Translations under genes and position numbers: made by a program
The notes under the pieces: generated by a model
Databases searched by the model: none
What the model was told of the DNA's origin: nothing
What the model saw: only the letters and a program-made list of their open reading frames with translations
NCBI GenBank assembly: GCA_037013685.1
Contig: CM072888.1
Coordinates: 4,941,034 to 5,005,033 of the forward strand
Direction of reading: 5' to 3'
DNA: 64,000 nucleotides
Source: Acridotheres tristis
Lineage: Eukaryota; Chordata; Aves; Passeriformes; Sturnidae
In this document: positions 10,956-20,330 of the stretch, one piece after another
How positions within the stretch are numbered: the stretch's first letter is position 1
Layout: the number at the start of each line of letters is the position of its first letter

Positions 10956-13689
10956 TATATATAGGCCTAGTGGTGCGTTAAAAAATTAGTTATGCTGGTC
11001 TTGTCCCAACAAGCACTGAGAGTTTCTGAGACTCTTCAAGCACTGACAACTACAAAGTTCCACCTGACACAAACTCAAAGTTGCTGACACACAAAGCTTT
11101 GGGGAGCTGCAGGTTCCAGTCGGTTCTCCCGACGCCACCTCTGCAAGATCATTACTGGGGGTGGGGGGAAGAACCTGACTTACACATGCTGGTACAACGA
11201 TTTGGTTCATAATTTTGTTATAAGTGCTAATGCAGGGGGGTGCTTAGTTTGAATTTGAATTCCTCTCTAACCTTAGAAATGTTGCAGCTGTGAAGATTGG
11301 TTATGAAGTGACAAGTAACTTGCAAAAAGGGAAACATTTTCTCTGCTGAGTCTCCTCAAGGCGATGTTGGGGCTGAGTGTGTGTCTTCCTTCTGGACTGG
11401 GATCTGTGCCTTAGCAAGGGCTAAGAGATGCTGCTTGGGAGAAATAGAATAATATTCCCAGGTGGGATGCGCCATGGAAATATTTGCTACTGATAGTGGG
11501 AGGATCACAGTTTATCCAGTGCATCTTTACAAAGGTCAGTTAAGTCACCTAGAGATAAAACTTGCTTCTAGGTGTGGATTAGGAAGGAAACCAACCAAAC
11601 AAAAAGCTAAAGATGGATTGTGCTTTTATCCTGTCCAGTGCATCTTTTGACACTGAGGCTGCCATGAGGGAGAAGTAGAATCTGACTGCAGAAGGTGGAG
11701 ATTATCTCCAGTAGCTGATGCTCAAAGTGAAAGTGGAAAAGGATTGGATCACTGCTCTTGTCCATCATTCAGTCCCTTGAACCCCATTCTGGCAGTTTTT
11801 TTCTGAAGGATTTACTTCAGGCATAGAGGGCTGCTCTCTACTGACTTGGTGTCAGCTGAGCCACCTCTAGATGATGGTTTGGAGATAGAAAATAACTTAG
11901 TTGCATCAGATTCTTGCATGTGCATCAATCCTCAAATTAAGGCCATGCAAGGATGTAGCCATAAGTGCCAGTTCATTCTGCAGAAAGTAGCTCTCCTTTT
12001 TCTAACCAGAACTTCTCACTGCTATAATTTCCAGGAATAATCTAGTGAGATGCACTTCTGTGAGGTGCAGGAATGTTTGCTTGAGCCTGTGGAGAGCCTT
12101 TGGATATTGCTGAAGGGTTTTCCCTTCTTTCAGTGAAGTATTAATTCAGGTGCCAGGTGATAGTGAACACCTGCCAGTACTCTTGGTTATTTGACTGACC
12201 CATTTAAGCCCAGTATTATGTTTCTAAAATCAAGCTCTTGCACTTGGCATAGATTTTTTAAGGTGGTACAGGCTTTAGAGATGTGAAAGGAGAGGTGTTG
12301 AGGTGTTTTTATGGTTTATCCTAGGAAAAATGCGTATGGACTTCTGTGAGAAGAGAGCCCTGCTACCTCCAAAGGCTCCAAGATGAACTTGCACCACTTA
12401 GACTACTCTGCAGGGGTAATTTTTTTTTTTTAATTTTCTTAGTAATTTTGGTTCCTCAATTGGATTTTTTTTTTGTTCATTTGAACTCTTCATAGGTTCC
12501 ACAGTTTTCAGATGGATTTCACTGAAAATAGTTTTGCACTTTGTACCCAAGGTGTGCCTGAGAATGCTTTTGGTGAACAACCACATTTGCTAAATCCCAC
12601 AGCAATACTAATGCTGATTTGGAATACTTTTACTCCACACCAAGAATTTTTATGCCACTATTTTTCCTTTGAGCCTCTGTCATTGGAAAATGGTATTTAT
12701 GGATTGTCTGTATCAGCAATCTGTTAATTACAAACTCAGAAGTATTAGAAGTCATACTACCACTATATTCTAGTATCCAGTATAGAACCTCTAATGCACA
12801 CAAATTTTATTTCACAGAGAAATAGGTGGTTCAGGTAAAGGTTGTGCATAACGATGGAATTTTCAAAAATGCAGTTTAGGTGATTTCTTTCCAAGCTTAG
12901 TGAATTTTAATGAAAACAACTGTGCTACATCCACGTGTGAGCTGAGTGCACAGACTGTCACTGAGTACCATCTTTGTGGTACAGTCCTGTTTGTAGGGAT
13001 TGTTTGCTTTTGGATGTGTGTTCCTGCTCCACATATCCTTAGCACATACTTCTTTTCTTTGAGGCAAAAGGTGGGAGAATGTTTGGGATTTTTTTGTGAA
13101 AGAGATTGTTAGTATGTTTCAGATAAACTTAAGGCTGAGTGGTGTTTAGCCATGTACTGGAAGTCTCAACTATTCCAATACTTTACATGTTGTTATAATT
13201 CTCAGAATTTTGATGTGCTTTACATCACTTTCCCATGTTCTTTTGGTGGCCTGTTAAAATACTCCACTTACTGAGAAACACCAAACCAACCTCCCAAAAA
13301 TCTTATGTCAAAGGTAATATCTGGCCATAAAACTACTGGCTTGGAAAGCATCCCTGTATCTCCTTTGCACCACGGCAAAGATGCAGCGGTGGCGTTTCGA
13401 TGGGACCTTGCCGAGCCAGGGCTGGAAAGGCAGGAGAGAGACAGCCGGGTCAGTAACCCGTATCATCTCTGGTGCTGCAGTGCCCGCCGTAAAACGGTGG
13501 CAAGAGCCGTTTCCTGTCTCATGGCAGGATGGCAAGAGGGACTGCTTCTCTCGGGTCCTCAGCTGCCTTTGCAATAGACCGAAAGAAGCAGAAAATATCT
13601 CGTGAATATAAACGAAGGGCTGTTCCACCTCGTTTGAAGGGCGCTGACGGTAAAACACAGACAAGAATTTCTCTGTAACGCTGTCAGAG
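10956..13689. other. Intergenic DNA just upstream of the SPRY1 CpG island
   Basis: No coding exon is recognised. Contents are a G-rich patch (GGGGGTGGGGGG) near 11,157 and a poly-T tract near 12,420-12,431. From about 13,370 onward GC and CpG content rises toward the promoter island. Short frames at 13,305-13,664 are part of this GC rise and have no recognisable homology. Confidence 0.55.
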
Positions 13690-14029
13690 AAGCGTGGCAG
13701 AACTTCAGCCCTTCAGCAGAGCCCAGTGCCCGGCGGTGCCGCGGCAGCTCCATGAGCTCTGCTCGCCCTGCCGGGCGCAGGCGGGGGCAGCGTGTGCAGA
13801 CCGGGCAGCTCCGAGCTCCGCCGGGCCGAGCCCCGGGGCGCTCCCTCTGCCGGCGGGGCCGCGAGGAGCCGCGGCTGCGGGACAGAGCGGGGCTGGGGCC
13901 GGAGAGGGGCAGGTCCTGCCTCCCTCCCTCCCTCCTTCCTTCCCCGGCGGCCCGCGGGAGCGGCGGTGCCCGCGCGGGAGCGGCTCCCGGCGGGAGGGCG
14001 GGGAATCCACGCCGGGATTTCGGAGGCAC

Positions 14030-14208
14030 ACTGACATCAGGGGGGCGCGGCCGGCGGCGGGCGGGGGCTGCGCGCTGAAAGGCGGCGAGGCGCGGCCCGA
14101 GTCACTCCGGAACGGCGGCGGGGCAGCGCGGAGCGGCTGCCGGCACTGCCCGGGCTGGATCCGCGCCGCCAATGTGCCGCGGGAGGCGGGCGCTCACCCC
14201 GGCCCTAG
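14030..14208 (+). other. SPRY1: Candidate SPRY1 non-coding first exon, donor at 14,208/14,209
   Basis: The sequence CCTAG|GTAAGC gives a near-consensus donor. The right edge is supported by that motif, but the left edge is arbitrary because no start site is visible. Splicing to 18,044 would give a mature 5' leader. An AUG at 14,172 inside this exon would then run in frame into the overlapping uORF that begins at 18,052, making about 45 codons in all. The AUG context is weak (C at -3). Which candidate donor is used, or whether all are, is unknown. Confidence 0.4.
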
Positions 14209-15328
14209 GTAAGCCCGGGCGGCGCTCGCCGCGCCGCACACCCTCCTCCCGCCGGGTCAGGTGCGGGCGGGCGGCCGGGGCTCCCCGCGCCGCGCTTGGG
14301 GCGGCTGCGAGGCGTGCGGGAGGTGCGGACGAGCTGCGCTCGCTGCTCCGCGGGGCAGCGGGCGGGAGAGCCGAGGCTCGGCTCCCCGGGCCGGCAGCGC
14401 TGAGCTGGGCTCGATTCGCTGCTCCCAGAGAAGCTCCGTGTCGGTACTCGCCTGTCCCGCCCGACGCGGGGTCTCCGGCGCGTCGGAGCTTTGCGCGATC
14501 CTCTCGAGCCTGCGGAGACCTCGGTACCAGACTGCGGCGTGCGGGGCCGCCTTTCTCTGCCGCGTCCTGCCCGTGCCCCGAGCCTGTCACTCGGCCCCCG
14601 GCAGCGACAGCCAGCACATGGCTGTGTGCAGGGAGCTCGCAGGGCCATTGCATTGCGCTGCCTCTGGCTTCGTTCGCAGTTCGCTGAGCTCTGCCTGGAG
14701 AGCCAGAGCCGCTTCGTGATTGCTTTAAAAAGAAAATTAAAAAATCAAAACAAAGAAAAAAAAAAAACAAACAACCAAATCTTTCGCACCCGAGGTTGTG
14801 GTTGCACTTTGCCAGACGGGACTTGCGGCAAGGACCATGCGGTGAAGCCGAGCGCCGGAGCGGGACCGCAGCCGTGCACTCTGCGATCGCAAAGGGAAAT
14901 AACAAACAGCCGGAGCAGGAGCCGCGCACCCGCCGCCTCTTCCCCAAGACCTGCGTCGCAACAGCCCCGCTGCCTGCCGCAGCCTGCAGCCGCCTGAGGC
15001 TCGATCCAGACACTCCGCTTTGCAGGAAGGGCTGGATTTGCTCCCCGTCGCCTCCGGACCGAGAGAGCTGCGGCCGAAGGAGTGCGCCGCTTCCCCGGGC
15101 GGCCCGGGCCGCTGCATGCTGCCCCCCGAGAGAGGGGAGCTGCGGTGGGCAGAAGAGCGGAGCTTTTCTCCGCTGGCTCAGTAGAACGTGGAGATCGGCG
15201 AGCGAGGGCTGTGCGGGGACGAGGAGCGCAGCCCGCCGGCCTTCCCTGCCCCGGGGGCCGAGAGAGCGAGGAGCCGGGGCCCCGCCGCCCCTCGCCCGCT
15301 GGATTTGCCGTTCTCGGTGGCTCCGTGC

Positions 15329-15340
15329 ACATCAGTAAGT
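15329..15340 (+). other. SPRY1: Candidate alternative splice donor in the CpG island
   Basis: CATCA|GTAAGT at 15,334/15,335 is a strong consensus donor inside the CpG island and on the SPRY1 strand. It would mark the end of an alternative, downstream first exon. Multiple SPRY1 first exons are known in mammals, so this is plausible, but no transcript evidence is available here. Confidence 0.4.
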
Positions 15341-15649
15341 TGGGACCCGCCGTGCGCTCACACCGGGGCCGGCGCTGCCGCAGCGAGCAGGTGCCGCGGA
15401 GCGCTGCGGCGCCCGCCCGGCGAGGGGCGGCCCCGACCACCCTCCCACCGCCCCGCTCGCGGAATGGAGGCACCGGGCTGCTGCGGGAAGGCTTGCTGGG
15501 GACTGCGGCTGCTGTGAACGAACAGAATGTCAAAACCACACCCCAGGCGCTCCTCGGAGGTGGGGGCCGGAGGGGCTGAGGCGGGGGGCGCCGAGCCGCA
15601 GCGCGGAGATCCCTCGGGGCTGAGCGGCCGCTCGTCTGCCGCTTTAAGC

Positions 15650-15660
15650 GCCAGGTAATC
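15650..15660 (+). other. SPRY1: Second alternative splice-donor candidate
   Basis: GCCAG|GTAATC at 15,654/15,655 is a fair donor at the GC-rich/AT-rich boundary of the island. It is weaker than the sites at 14,209 and 15,335. It could close an alternative first exon or be non-functional. Confidence 0.25.
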
Positions 15661-16359
15661 CGCCCTCCCGAGGCAGCGCTGGGCTAAGATCTGCCTTCCC
15701 CTGTGGAGGAGAGAGAGAAGGAGGAAAAAAAAAAAAAAGCCTATGTTTTCATTCATAACTTTTTTTTCTTCCCCTTTTCCCCTCCTCTTCCTTCCTCTCC
15801 GTCAGCGCCGTGATCCGCTCCGCTCCGCTCGGGGCGCAGAGGGCGCCGCGCCGCCGCCACCCGCCCGGGGCTGCGGGGAGCGGGGCGGAGCGGGGCGGGA
15901 CGGGGGGGCTGGCGGCGTGTCCGAGCGGGTGTGGAGAATGGGAGGGAAGCGGGATTCCACCCCCGAGGTGCGGGGAGGGAGCGCAGCCTCGGGTGCAGAA
16001 CCGTGAGGGCTCTCGCCGCCTGCGCCGTACGTTATTTTATGATTTTGTTTTACTCGTTTCTATTTTATTGTCCGGGGGTGGGGGGAAGCAGTTTACGAGC
16101 GATCTGCGCGGGATTGGAGGTGGCTAGTTCAACTCTCGCCCCGGTCTGCAGCTGGGCTTGTCAGTCTGCGCCGCGTTGATGTTGCACTTTCCCCCCAAAG
16201 ATGGCACTGGATGTCTTTCGCATTTTCTTGGGATATTGTTTTCATCCCCCAGGGAGCCCAGCTCCTGGCTGGTACAGCTGTAAATCTTCCCCTTTTCGCA
16301 TTCATTCACCCTTGGTCTGTTGTGGATTTGTATTCAGTGCTCGTGAAGAAGGCGGCTCG

Positions 16360-16576
16360 TTGAGTGGGTAGGAGGAAATTCCTTGCTGGAGGGTGGTGAG
16401 GCACTGGCACAGGAAAAAACTGAATGCCCCATCCCTGCAAGTGCCCAATACCAGGTCGGATGAAGCTTTGAGCCACCTGGTCTAGTGGAAGGTGTCCCTG
16501 CCCATGGCCGGGGCTTTGGGTCTGCACAGTCTTTTAGGTCTCCTCCAACCAAGCCGTTCTGTGATTCTATTCTGTG
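16360..16576 (+). repeat. CR1 LINE 3' region inside SPRY1 intron 1
   Basis: Clear CR1 blocks appear in + order: GGTGGTGAGGCACTGGCACAGG, ATGCCCCATCCCTGCAAGTG, GAGCCACCTGGTCTAGTGGAAGG, TGTCCCTGCCCATGGC, then CTCCAACCAAGCCGTTCTGTGATTCTATTCTGTG. The 3' end carries more than one ATTCTRTG-like octamer, the usual CR1 terminus. The copy is 5'-truncated and moderately diverged, and lies in the same orientation as the host gene. Confidence 0.95.
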
Positions 16577-18051
16577 AATTACAAGTGAGAGTGTTTGGTT
16601 TTGTGTTTAATCTGGTGACCACAAAGCCTACACAGGTGATGTTAGATGTAAATTGAAATCTTTGACTACTACAGAGGCAGTGTCACGGCAGAAGCTGTCA
16701 CTTTCTGCCCATGGTGACTGCTGCTAGAAAAAACCTTTCCTCTTCTTCTTTCTGTGCTTCCACACCACTAGTGCCTTTTTCTCTCTGGAGTGCAGAACAG
16801 CTCCATGCTGGCTGTGGTCTGGGTAGGTAAGACACTTTCTTAGGATTATTGGATGAGTTTTTGAAATGCTTGAGAGCACTTACCTTTCTCTGCTGTCAGG
16901 CAAACACTTATGGCATCTCAGGGAGGAGTGAAAAGGGACTTTTCCTTTGGCTGACAGTAAAGAAAAGCAATTTGTTGTCTTGGTTCCCTGCATAAATGTG
17001 GCTCTTAGATACTCAGCTACATTTTTGTGTAGGTGCAGAACTGTCAATGCAGTTTTCTCAGTCAATGTTGCAATCTTCATGTCTCTAGCTAGACAGGATG
17101 GAAATGTGTAACATCTCTACTATTCTACTAAAAAATAGATGAGCAGATGTTCTGTTTATTTGAGAAGCTTTTAATCTGTCTGGTGAAAATGGATTTGTTC
17201 TTTGTGTTTTGAGGTTGTTGTTGAGGGATTTTTATCTGCTCTTAACATTCTCATGAATCCTCAGGTACTTTTTGTTTGATACCTAGTTCATCTAAGCGTT
17301 TTCTACCCCAATTTTCTTCCACCCTCCAGCCTGTGGTCAGGAAATATTTGAAAACAGGTTGTTTGCACCCTTGCTTTAATTTTATAAAGGAGCATATTAG
17401 ATGTGTAGGCTGAGTTACTTTCTCACAGAAAATGTCTTGGCCACTTGACAGCACTTAGTTCAGGACTCTGTAATGCACATACGTCACTTTAAGAGGGAGA
17501 CTTTCCAAAGGCACTAGGAAGCACATCTGTGGAGCTTTCTGATGCTGCAGATTCAGGCAGAAGAGTGAGAATTGGGCTCGTTCCTCACTCTGCCATATGA
17601 AACATGAATGTAGTGGTGTTCTTGGCTGTTTCCAGCTCGGTGTCGGGGGCATTCAGAATTGCTGTTTCTAGAGACAGATGTTCAGTTCAGTAGCAAGGGA
17701 GAGGCACTTCCCATAGGTTGCCAAGTAAGCATACAAGTTAATACTGGATTTTTATTTTTTTAATTTTTTTTTTAAATGGCATGGGGTCTCCTTTGCATTC
17801 CTCATTTATGATGCCATACCCAGACTCTTCCCATTACTGGACTTTGGCCAGATCCTCAGCACTGCTGTAATCCCCTGCTGAAAGTGATCAGTACCAGGTG
17901 GCTGGGGCAGTTTGGGCTCTGCCAGATAATTTCTGTTTTCAGAAAGTATCCTGTGCTTTATCCCTCCGCTGCCCTTGATCTCATGTGTGTATATGTACAC
18001 AAGCAGTGTTTATTTACACCTTCTGTCTCCTTCCTTATTTCAGGATTTCAG

Positions 18052-18144
18052 ATGCATGCCAGGTTCCTGCTGAATGCCAGCAGCAGAGATCACTACAGAT
18101 GGAGCCCCAAAGTCAGCACGGCAGCGGTGGCTCCCTGGTGGTGA
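18052..18144 (+). other. Overlapping upstream ORF in the SPRY1 leader (30 codons)
   Basis: An AUG eight bases into the exon opens a 30-codon frame that begins MHARFLL and ends in WW before its stop at 18,142-18,144. This is 46 nt past the first base of the SPRY1 start codon and in a different frame. A second out-of-frame AUG at 18,056 gives a 5-codon uORF, and a third at 18,074 runs to a stop at 18,185-18,187. All three have weak initiation context (pyrimidine at -3). They would lower SPRY1 translation unless bypassed by leaky scanning or excluded by using the acceptor further downstream. Confidence 0.55.
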
Positions 18145-19061
18145 TTCAGCAGCCCTCCCTGGACAGCCGGCAGCGCTTGGACTATGACAGGGACAGCCAG
18201 CCCACGACCATCTTGTCACTGGACCAGATCAAGGCCATCAGGGGCAGCAATGAATACACCGAGGGGCCGTCGGTGGTGAAAAAGTCGGGTCCGCGAACGG
18301 CGCCGAGGCAGGAGAAGCACGAGAGGACTCACGAGATTATACCAATTAATGTGAATAATAATTACGAACACAGGCCCGGCCATGCGGGGCACGTGGCACA
18401 TCAGCATAACGCCAGGGCTCCCGTCCTGAGCCGCTCGACCAGCACGGGCAGCGCAGCCAGCTCCGGCAGCAACAGCAGCGCCTCCTCGGAGCAAGGGCTG
18501 CTGGGGCGCTCGCCGCCCTCCCGCCCGGGCTCCGGCCACAGATCCGACCGGACAATCCGGGCGCAGCCCAAGCAGTCGGCCTTGATCGTGGACGATCTGA
18601 AGGGGCCCTTGAAAGAGGACTTGACGCAGCACAAGTTCATCTGCGAGCAGTGCGGGAAGTGCAAGTGCGGGGAGTGCACGGCGCCGCGGGCCCTGCCCTC
18701 CTGCCTGGCCTGCAACCGGCAGTGCCTGTGCTCGGCCGAGAGCATGGTGGAGTACGGCACCTGCATGTGCCTGGTCAAAGGGATCTTCTACCACTGTTCC
18801 AACGACGATGAAGGGGACTCGTACGCGGATAATCCCTGCTCCTGCTCCCAGTCACACTGCTGTTCTAGGTACCTGTGCATGGGAGCCATGTCCTTGTTCC
18901 TGCCTTGCTTGCTCTGCTACCCTCCGGCCAAAGGATGCCTAAAACTCTGCCGGGGGTGCTACGACCGCGTCAATCGTCCGGGATGCCGGTGCAAGAACTC
19001 CAACACGGTCTATTGTAAACTGGAGAGCTGCCCCTCCCGGGGTCAGGGCAAGCCCTCATGA
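18099..19061 (+). CDS. SPRY1: Sprouty homolog 1 (SPRY1), complete
   Basis: SPRY1 is a membrane-recruited feedback inhibitor of receptor tyrosine kinase (chiefly FGF)-Ras-MAPK signalling. The frame encodes 320 residues, against 319 in human SPRY1. The N-terminus contains [13 protein letters not shown], with the conserved Tyr53 that is phosphorylated and recruits the CBL TKB domain in the family. A serine-rich motif spans about residues 111-131 ([20 protein letters not shown]). The cysteine-rich SPR domain runs from about 182 to 311, starting [12 protein letters not shown] and including the [11 protein letters not shown] segment, and is intact. The LIVDDLKG lead-in and SRGQGKPS tail identify SPRY1 rather than SPRY2, 3 or 4. 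The frame is open a further 38 codons upstream, but those cross the splice acceptor. The start at 18,099 matches the family N-terminus and has G at +4. No frameshift or truncation is seen. Confidence 0.98.
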   Translation: MEPQSQHGSGGSLVVIQQPSLDSRQRLDYDRDSQPTTILSLDQIKAIRGSNEYTEGPSVVKKSGPRTAPRQEKHERTHEIIPINVNNNYEHRPGHAGHVAHQHNARAPVLSRSTSTGSAASSGSNSSASSEQGLLGRSPPSRPGSGHRSDRTIRAQPKQSALIVDDLKGPLKEDLTQHKFICEQCGKCKCGECTAPRALPSCLACNRQCLCSAESMVEYGTCMCLVKGIFYHCSNDDEGDSYADNPCSCSQSHCCSRYLCMGAMSLFLPCLLCYPPAKGCLKLCRGCYDRVNRPGCRCKNSNTVYCKLESCPSRGQGKPS

Positions 19062-20330
19062 TTTTGGGAGGGAGGTTTACTTCCTCCAACTTCAGTTTTT
19101 CAGGTTGTAGCTGATTTTTTTTTTCCTCTCCCCTCATCTTTTCTTCTTCCCCCCCTCCTCTCCCATTTTGGGAGGACTGTTCCTTTCCTTTCCTTTCTGT
19201 CTGCCCAACTTCAGACACATGAGTTCTTCCCCTTGCATCTTTGCTCTCCTCCTCCTACTGACTTGGCTGAGTGTGGAGCATTTCACGCAGTCGCTGCTGC
19301 TCTTTGGTAAGTGTGGACCTGGGATCTGCACCTGCCGCTCGCTCGGGCAGGGTCTCTGAGTTTGTAACTGAACCACTCCTGAAAGAGACAGTGAGGGCTC
19401 ACTGGGCTCTTGAAGCTTCTTGCTCTGTGAATATCTTCCCAAAGATGTTTTTTTTTTTGTTGTTCTCAGCAAGTTATGTTTTTTTTTCTCCTTAACCTCT
19501 CGGGTGCCAAGGAAGAATAACTTTCCTGAGTGAGGTGGATTGTGAAATAACTTTTTGTGTGTGTTCTTTCTGGAGAGGGATGTAAAATAAAGGCTTCACC
19601 AAATGAAAGGCCTGACTCTTCTATAAGCAGCCTGCTTCTTTTTGCATCTTTTTTTTTTCCCCCTCTCTTTTTGTCTTTTGGAACATTCTCAGACCTGAGA
19701 ATTGCCCTGCCTCTTTTTTTTTTTTTTCCTTTTACATTTTCAATGTAACTTCAGTTTTTGCTACACTATGTAGATCTTCACATTGGAGACATTGTGGCTG
19801 CAACATACTCATTTGTTTCTTTTGCTGTCCAGTCTTTGAAGGATATTGCTCACTCCACCCTCCTAATCCCATTTTTATAGTCTGTCAGTATCAGTTGATA
19901 TTAAAGTTGGTGGTGTTCATATATCCAAACAGCCTTCAGGTGTCATTGAGTCACCCAAATGCTCTTGAATCCTTCAAGTCTCTTGTGATCCTTTGGCTTA
20001 GTGAGTTTAGCTCTGCTCTGTACTTTATAATTTTATTCTGTCCCTGTTTTATTGCCTTAGCCACAAATTGTGGTCCTTTTTTGTATATTTTATGTATAAA
20101 ACACAAAGTTGAATCCCAACTATTTTTAAGACAAAAGTCTGTTAAAACTTTTTTTATTGTAAAGAATATTTATTATGTGAATCTCTATTATTTTATGATA
20201 TTTATTGCAAAAGACTTCGAAAATGTACTCATGTCTGAATATAACAAAATATCAATACTTAACGAAATAAGGATGACACGAAGAAAGTACATATGTTAAC
20301 TATAATGCAGAAAATATATTAATTAATGAA
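19062..20330 (+). other. SPRY1: SPRY1 3' UTR (end estimated)
   Basis: The first 130 nt hold a long T/C-rich run. An AATAAA at 19,586-19,591 and an ATTAAA at 19,900-19,905 could serve proximal polyadenylation. The distal about 230 nt (20,100-20,330) are strongly AU-rich, with TATTTAT at 20,167 and TATTTATT at 20,199 as AU-rich-element-like cores, and look like a constrained UTR tail. No canonical AATAAA closes this distal part, so the true end is uncertain. Overlapping open frames such as 19,895-20,299 are attributed to AT-rich chance. Confidence 0.5.

Larger units (their letters stand above)
13690..16130 (+). promoter_or_regulatory. SPRY1: CpG island: probable SPRY1 promoter and first-exon region
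   Basis: About 2.4 kb of very GC- and CpG-rich DNA with many GC boxes (GGGGCGG/GGGCGGG), interrupted by an A-rich tract near 14,726-14,770. No convincing TATA box is present, as expected for a CpG-island promoter with dispersed start sites. A CRE-like TGACATCA lies at 14,032-14,039, before the first good splice donor (14,209). It lies about 2-4 kb upstream of the SPRY1 coding exon, matching the known vertebrate arrangement of non-coding first exon(s) plus one coding exon. Long open frames on both strands here (up to 303 codons) follow from stop-codon scarcity. Start sites were not determined. Confidence 0.85.
14209..18043 (+). other. SPRY1: Probable SPRY1 intron 1 (longest version)
   Basis: This stretch runs between the first donor candidate and the acceptor of the coding exon. 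It includes the downstream half of the CpG island, a CR1 insertion at 16,360-16,576, and a T-rich tract near 17,750-17,775. The 3' end has a pyrimidine-rich run followed by CAG at 18,041-18,043. A second CAG eight bases further on (18,049-18,051) could act as an alternative acceptor. Apart from these I see no coding sequence in it. Confidence 0.6.
18044..20330 (+). other. SPRY1: SPRY1 terminal exon (5' UTR part, complete CDS, 3' UTR)
   Basis: The exon begins after the pyrimidine-rich acceptor ending CAG at 18,043. It contains 55 nt of 5' UTR, the entire coding frame and a 3' UTR of about 1.27 kb. The left edge rests on the acceptor motif. The right edge is an estimate, set where the AU-rich tail gives way to ordinary sequence and consistent with the usual length of vertebrate SPRY1 3' UTRs. 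A single exon carrying the whole CDS is normal for Sprouty genes. Confidence 0.65.

Noticed and set aside
1..13689. Terminal exons of the upstream neighbour expected from vertebrate synteny (AFG2A/SPATA5)
   Set aside because: No frame here resembles an AAA-ATPase exon. The gene probably ends further upstream.
14102..15539. Long minus-strand frames (303 and 264 codons) in the CpG island
   Set aside because: GC-rich DNA is poor in stop codons. The frames overlap others on both strands, are rich in Arg, Ala, Pro and Gly, and match no protein family.
13694..15579. Several plus-strand frames of 150-180 codons upstream of SPRY1
   Set aside because: Same CpG-island composition effect. They lie in what should be promoter and untranslated first-exon sequence.
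17985..18098. In-frame 38-codon N-terminal extension of SPRY1
   Set aside because: It reads through the splice acceptor at 18,041-18,043 and its residues are unrelated to the family. The start at 18,099 matches the conserved Sprouty-1 N-terminus.
18216..18794. 192-codon minus-strand frame opposite the SPRY1 CDS
   Set aside because: It is a shadow of the conserved coding strand with no homology of its own.
19062..20330. miR-21 8-mer target site in the SPRY1 3' UTR, as reported for mammals
   Set aside because: I did not find ATAAGCTA in this stretch. Only a partial ATAAGC occurs near 19,623.
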